Source: Siphonodentalium dalli (taxonomy: Eukaryota > Mollusca > Scaphopoda > Gadilida > Siphonodentaliidae). Taken from it: a stretch of 64,000 nucleotides of DNA. Under the pieces are notes generated by a model. That model saw only the letters and a list, made by a program, of their open reading frames with translations, was not told where the DNA came from and searched no databases. The stretch covers positions 210,096,151 to 210,160,150 of the forward strand of contig CP136065.1 in NCBI GenBank assembly GCA_032622095.1. The letters are read 5' to 3'. Of the stretch, positions 61,302-64,000 are shown piece after piece (within the stretch, counting starts at the first letter, position 1; each line of letters starts with the position of its first letter). The position numbers and the translations under genes are program-made.

Positions 61302-61687
61302 TGTTATCTCAGAGTCATTAGAGAAAGACAAATTGATGCTTAACTCAGATGCAAATGCTGTCAACATTTGTCGAGTGCAAAAGAGGACAGCTGGGTCACA
61401 GAATCTGATTACTCTGGCACATGGTAACCACTGACAGAGCTGGGTTTAGAAGGGATGCAATGTCTCTCAACATACCACTAATGTTTGTAATATTTGTATT
61501 GATTAACCAATATTTAATGTAAGGCATAGTTGTGTTACTGTACAGTATGCCCTCTTTATATACCAAGAGTTAATATTTTCAAACAGATTTTAGATCTACA
61601 AAAGTTGGCAGCCTGCAAGTTCAAACTCTGTATGGAGTTACCATGTTTTATTAAAAAAATTCCAACAGCTACAAAACCATGGTTTTC
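61302..61687. other. No gene seen, AT-rich
   Basis: AT-rich sequence, nothing recognised. Confidence 0.5.
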
Positions 61688-61798
61688 ATTACCCTTTCTT
61701 ACTGGAGCTTTCTGAAATAATGTGAAAACCATAGGGAGCCTTGCATATATAAGAGAATGCATTGGCCTAACAATATTTACCTTGGCCTTGTAAGCCAA
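61688..61798 (+). mobile_element. P3 left-part fragment
   Basis: ACCCTTTCTTACTGGAGCTT, GTGAAAACCATAGGGAGCCT, one cassette arm (TATATAAGAGAATGCATTGG) and the spacer TTACCTTGGCCTTGTAAGCC; the rest is absent. Confidence 0.65.
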
Positions 61799-62529
61799 TT
61801 AACGACATAAGATGATTTAAATAGTTCACCAATAAAAGATCAGGCAGGTCAGACAATGTAAGAAAAATGTAGGAAAGCTGTAATCTGTTATTGACATTTT
61901 TCCAATTGCTTGAGTTTGTTCCAAATATGGTGATATTTTTGTATAAATCTTATCAACAATAATCTCAGTCAAATTATCGAATCACAGAAAAAAATTACCC
62001 CATAATATCTTTTACACCATTGTGTTCTTATCGGAATTTAATTTTGTTTTTGGCTCACGAGGACCACCCCCCACATGCAAAAATTCAGTTGGCCTTCAGG
62101 TGCTGACCTACCATCATGTTTTATAACAATACCATATTTTTGTATTGAATAAAGGTAATAATGTGTTTATTTATATTATTAAGAAGATTTAAAATCAAGT
62201 GATAAACAGACCTATACATTTGGGATCAATTTGACTAAAGTTGTAAATTTTGGGATTAATTTGTGAACACAATAGGGTTGTATGATGAGTTCACTAGTTA
62301 ATTTAGTTCAACTAATGCTTATTAATGAAGCTAATTCTTATAAAAACACAACAGTATGATACATAAATTTTATTTTAACATAAAGTATCACTATAAAAAT
62401 GATGGCCGGCAGTTACAATAACATAATTGTATCTTCTTTCAATATTGTAATAAAAATATATCTCATTTTGTAATTTAATTTAGAGGAAAAGAAGTTTTTT
62501 GCCCAATTGTCGGTATCTGCCCTTACCAA
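61799..62529. other. No gene seen, AT-rich
   Basis: AT-rich sequence without recognised features. Confidence 0.5.
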
Positions 62530-62872
62530 AACCGAACGCCATTATTTAGCGTTTGCTTAGCGATTACCCTTAGCGTTTCCTTAGCGTTCAAATGCATAAA
62601 ATAACGCTAAGATGAATGGGGCAAACAAATGTTAAGCTTAGCGTTCAAACGCTATCTTAGCGTTTGGTTAGCGTTTGGTTAGCGTGTATATAGGGCGAAA
62701 TATTTATGAGCTTAGCGTTCGAACGCTAAGCTTAGCGTTTGAATGCTTACCTCATTTGCATATTGTTGGTATGTTGGCAAATATACTGTTGCAATTCCTA
62801 AGCGTTTCCTTATTCCTTAGCGTTTTCTTAGCGTTTCCTTAGTGTTTTCTTAGCGTTTCCTTAGCGTTCAAA
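62530..62872. repeat. Cluster of TTAGCGTT-like motifs, both orientations
   Basis: About twenty copies of (C)TTAGCGTTY or its complement AACGCTAAG occur within 340 bp. Some are tandem at about 10-bp spacing (CTTAGCGTTTCCTTAGCGTT), some face each other (TTAGCGTTCGAACGCTAAGC). The stretch between 62740 and 62795 is largely free of them. I do not know this repeat. It may be a degenerate minisatellite with local palindromes or a binding-site cluster. Confidence 0.8.
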
Positions 62873-64000
62873 TATAATCATTTAAATGCTAATATTAACC
62901 CTCAAGTTACTGAATTGTACAGTCTTCTGGTTATGACTTAAAAGGCTGCTTAGAAATGCCTTGCCGTTTGCTCACACATATTTAGAATATGCATTTTTTT
63001 AAATGTTACAGTACCTTACATTCTTTTCCTAAAGATTCACTAACTCATTCACTGATTGTTGACTCTCCCAAAATATTCCTTCCTCATGGTGGAATTATGA
63101 ACTGTAGGCTACTCCAATTTCAGAATCAATAGAATTTATTCAAATATAATCAAATGATCTTAGCCTGATTTTCCTCTCATCTTCATATGCTATAATTACT
63201 GGGTGAAGGACTGTGAAATTCATCAAAACCTGGTGGTGTGTTATAAAAGATTGAGTGAAACATATATACCAGGGTTTTGAAGTTTTTTAACTCTGTCTTT
63301 CACTCGGTCACAATAACATGTGAAGGCCAGAGGAAATTCAGGCTATAACAAAACAGTAATTAATATATAACATTCTATCCTGATCGAGTTCTTTTCTTTA
63401 CTTTGGTGATTCATTTCTGAAAACAATAAAAGAAAAAATTAAGATTTCCAAGAATCATTGATGAAATTTCCTTCAATTTAACACAATTAAGCAACTTTAC
63501 TCTGCTTTCTTTGTTTTATGCAAAATGGTCCCCCGCAGTTGTATTTGACACACTAATTTTCAAGGACATCCCTTGCGATCAGGCACAATCACCTGCAGGT
63601 CTTCTGATGGAGTTACTTTACACAAAATTATTTGTCTAGCTGTGCGGTCATAAACTTGGCATTAATATATACTTACACAATGTACCAAACAATGTTGCAC
63701 ATTCTTATGACACATGAAAAGGTATGATATCATACATGCTGGACAGTATGACATCCATATGAGACAAGAATAACTTACCCTTCATTAGTCTTGACCTTAA
63801 TTATCATACAAAATCTTCATCCGACTTCTTTCATTTGTACACTTTGAGCATATTTTAGCATTAACGTCATGCAGTCTCCTTCATGATGTCCCACATCTCT
63901 TTTTTGGAGACCGAAATTATGAATTCTGAAAATTGAAGAATTAATATAATGATAACTATTTAAAGGCTTCGTACATGTATCACCTGATTATTGATCAAAT
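62873..64000. other. No gene seen, AT-rich
   Basis: AT-rich sequence up to the window end. No element end or exon-like frame was recognised. Confidence 0.5.

Overview
This is eukaryotic, AT-rich, non-coding accessory DNA, very probably from a marine invertebrate. The best guess is a bivalve or related mollusc. That guess rests on several copies of a repeat whose layout matches the bivalve pearl elements: tandem core units of about 160-185 bp, then an ACGG-type run, then a terminal hairpin. It is inference, because no database search was possible. I see no operon, no CRISPR array, no rRNA and no convincing intact tRNA. I see no confident host gene either; one short open exon-like stretch (55508-55753, minus) is the only candidate.

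The one set of intact long genes belongs to a GC-rich tyrosine-recombinase retrotransposon of the Ngaro/DIRS type at 11575-17768. It has split direct repeats (A1 - genes - B1 - A2 - spacer - B2). Its four overlapping reading frames encode Gag with an Arg/Ser-rich N terminus, reverse transcriptase-RNase H, a tyrosine recombinase with its catalytic residues in place, and an SGNH/GDSL-type hydrolase. Two non-LTR retrotransposon 3' ends lie elsewhere: a CR1/L2-like one at 41310-42395 minus and an L1/Tx1-like one at 24410-24760 minus.

The rest is mainly a dense, nested pile of short non-autonomous elements, many of them near-perfect palindromes. I use these local names. P1, P2, P3: TTAA-flanked elements with three different ends (CCCTTTACCCAACA, CCCTTTsAGTGCCAGG, CCCTTTCATGACTGGAGC) that share the same inner hairpin cassette. 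E: TTAA-flanked, ends CCCWTTCT. D and J: TTAA-flanked, ends starting AG. B: palindrome with ends CAGTAATGC and TA target duplication. C: palindrome with ends CAAGCCTK and 8-bp target duplications. HEL: Helitron/Helentron-like. PRL: pearl-like. Insertions of one family into another give paralogous empty sites, so several target duplications can be read directly from the window.

Layout: 0-11.5 kb palindromic elements and a 29-bp minisatellite; 11.6-17.8 kb Ngaro element; 17.9-28 kb sparser AT-rich DNA with elements; 28.4-31.7 kb a satellite array of about 385 bp with insertions; 32-54 kb dense elements including a hAT-like insertion (37355-38724); 54.5-57 kb a large inverted repeat, the exon-like stretch and a 25-bp higher-order minisatellite; 58.2-60.5 kb interlocked inverted duplications with junctions at B elements; 62.5-62.9 kb a cluster of TTAGCGTT-like motifs. 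The most unusual signals are the hairpin cassette shared between element shells and the inverted duplications hinged on B palindromes.
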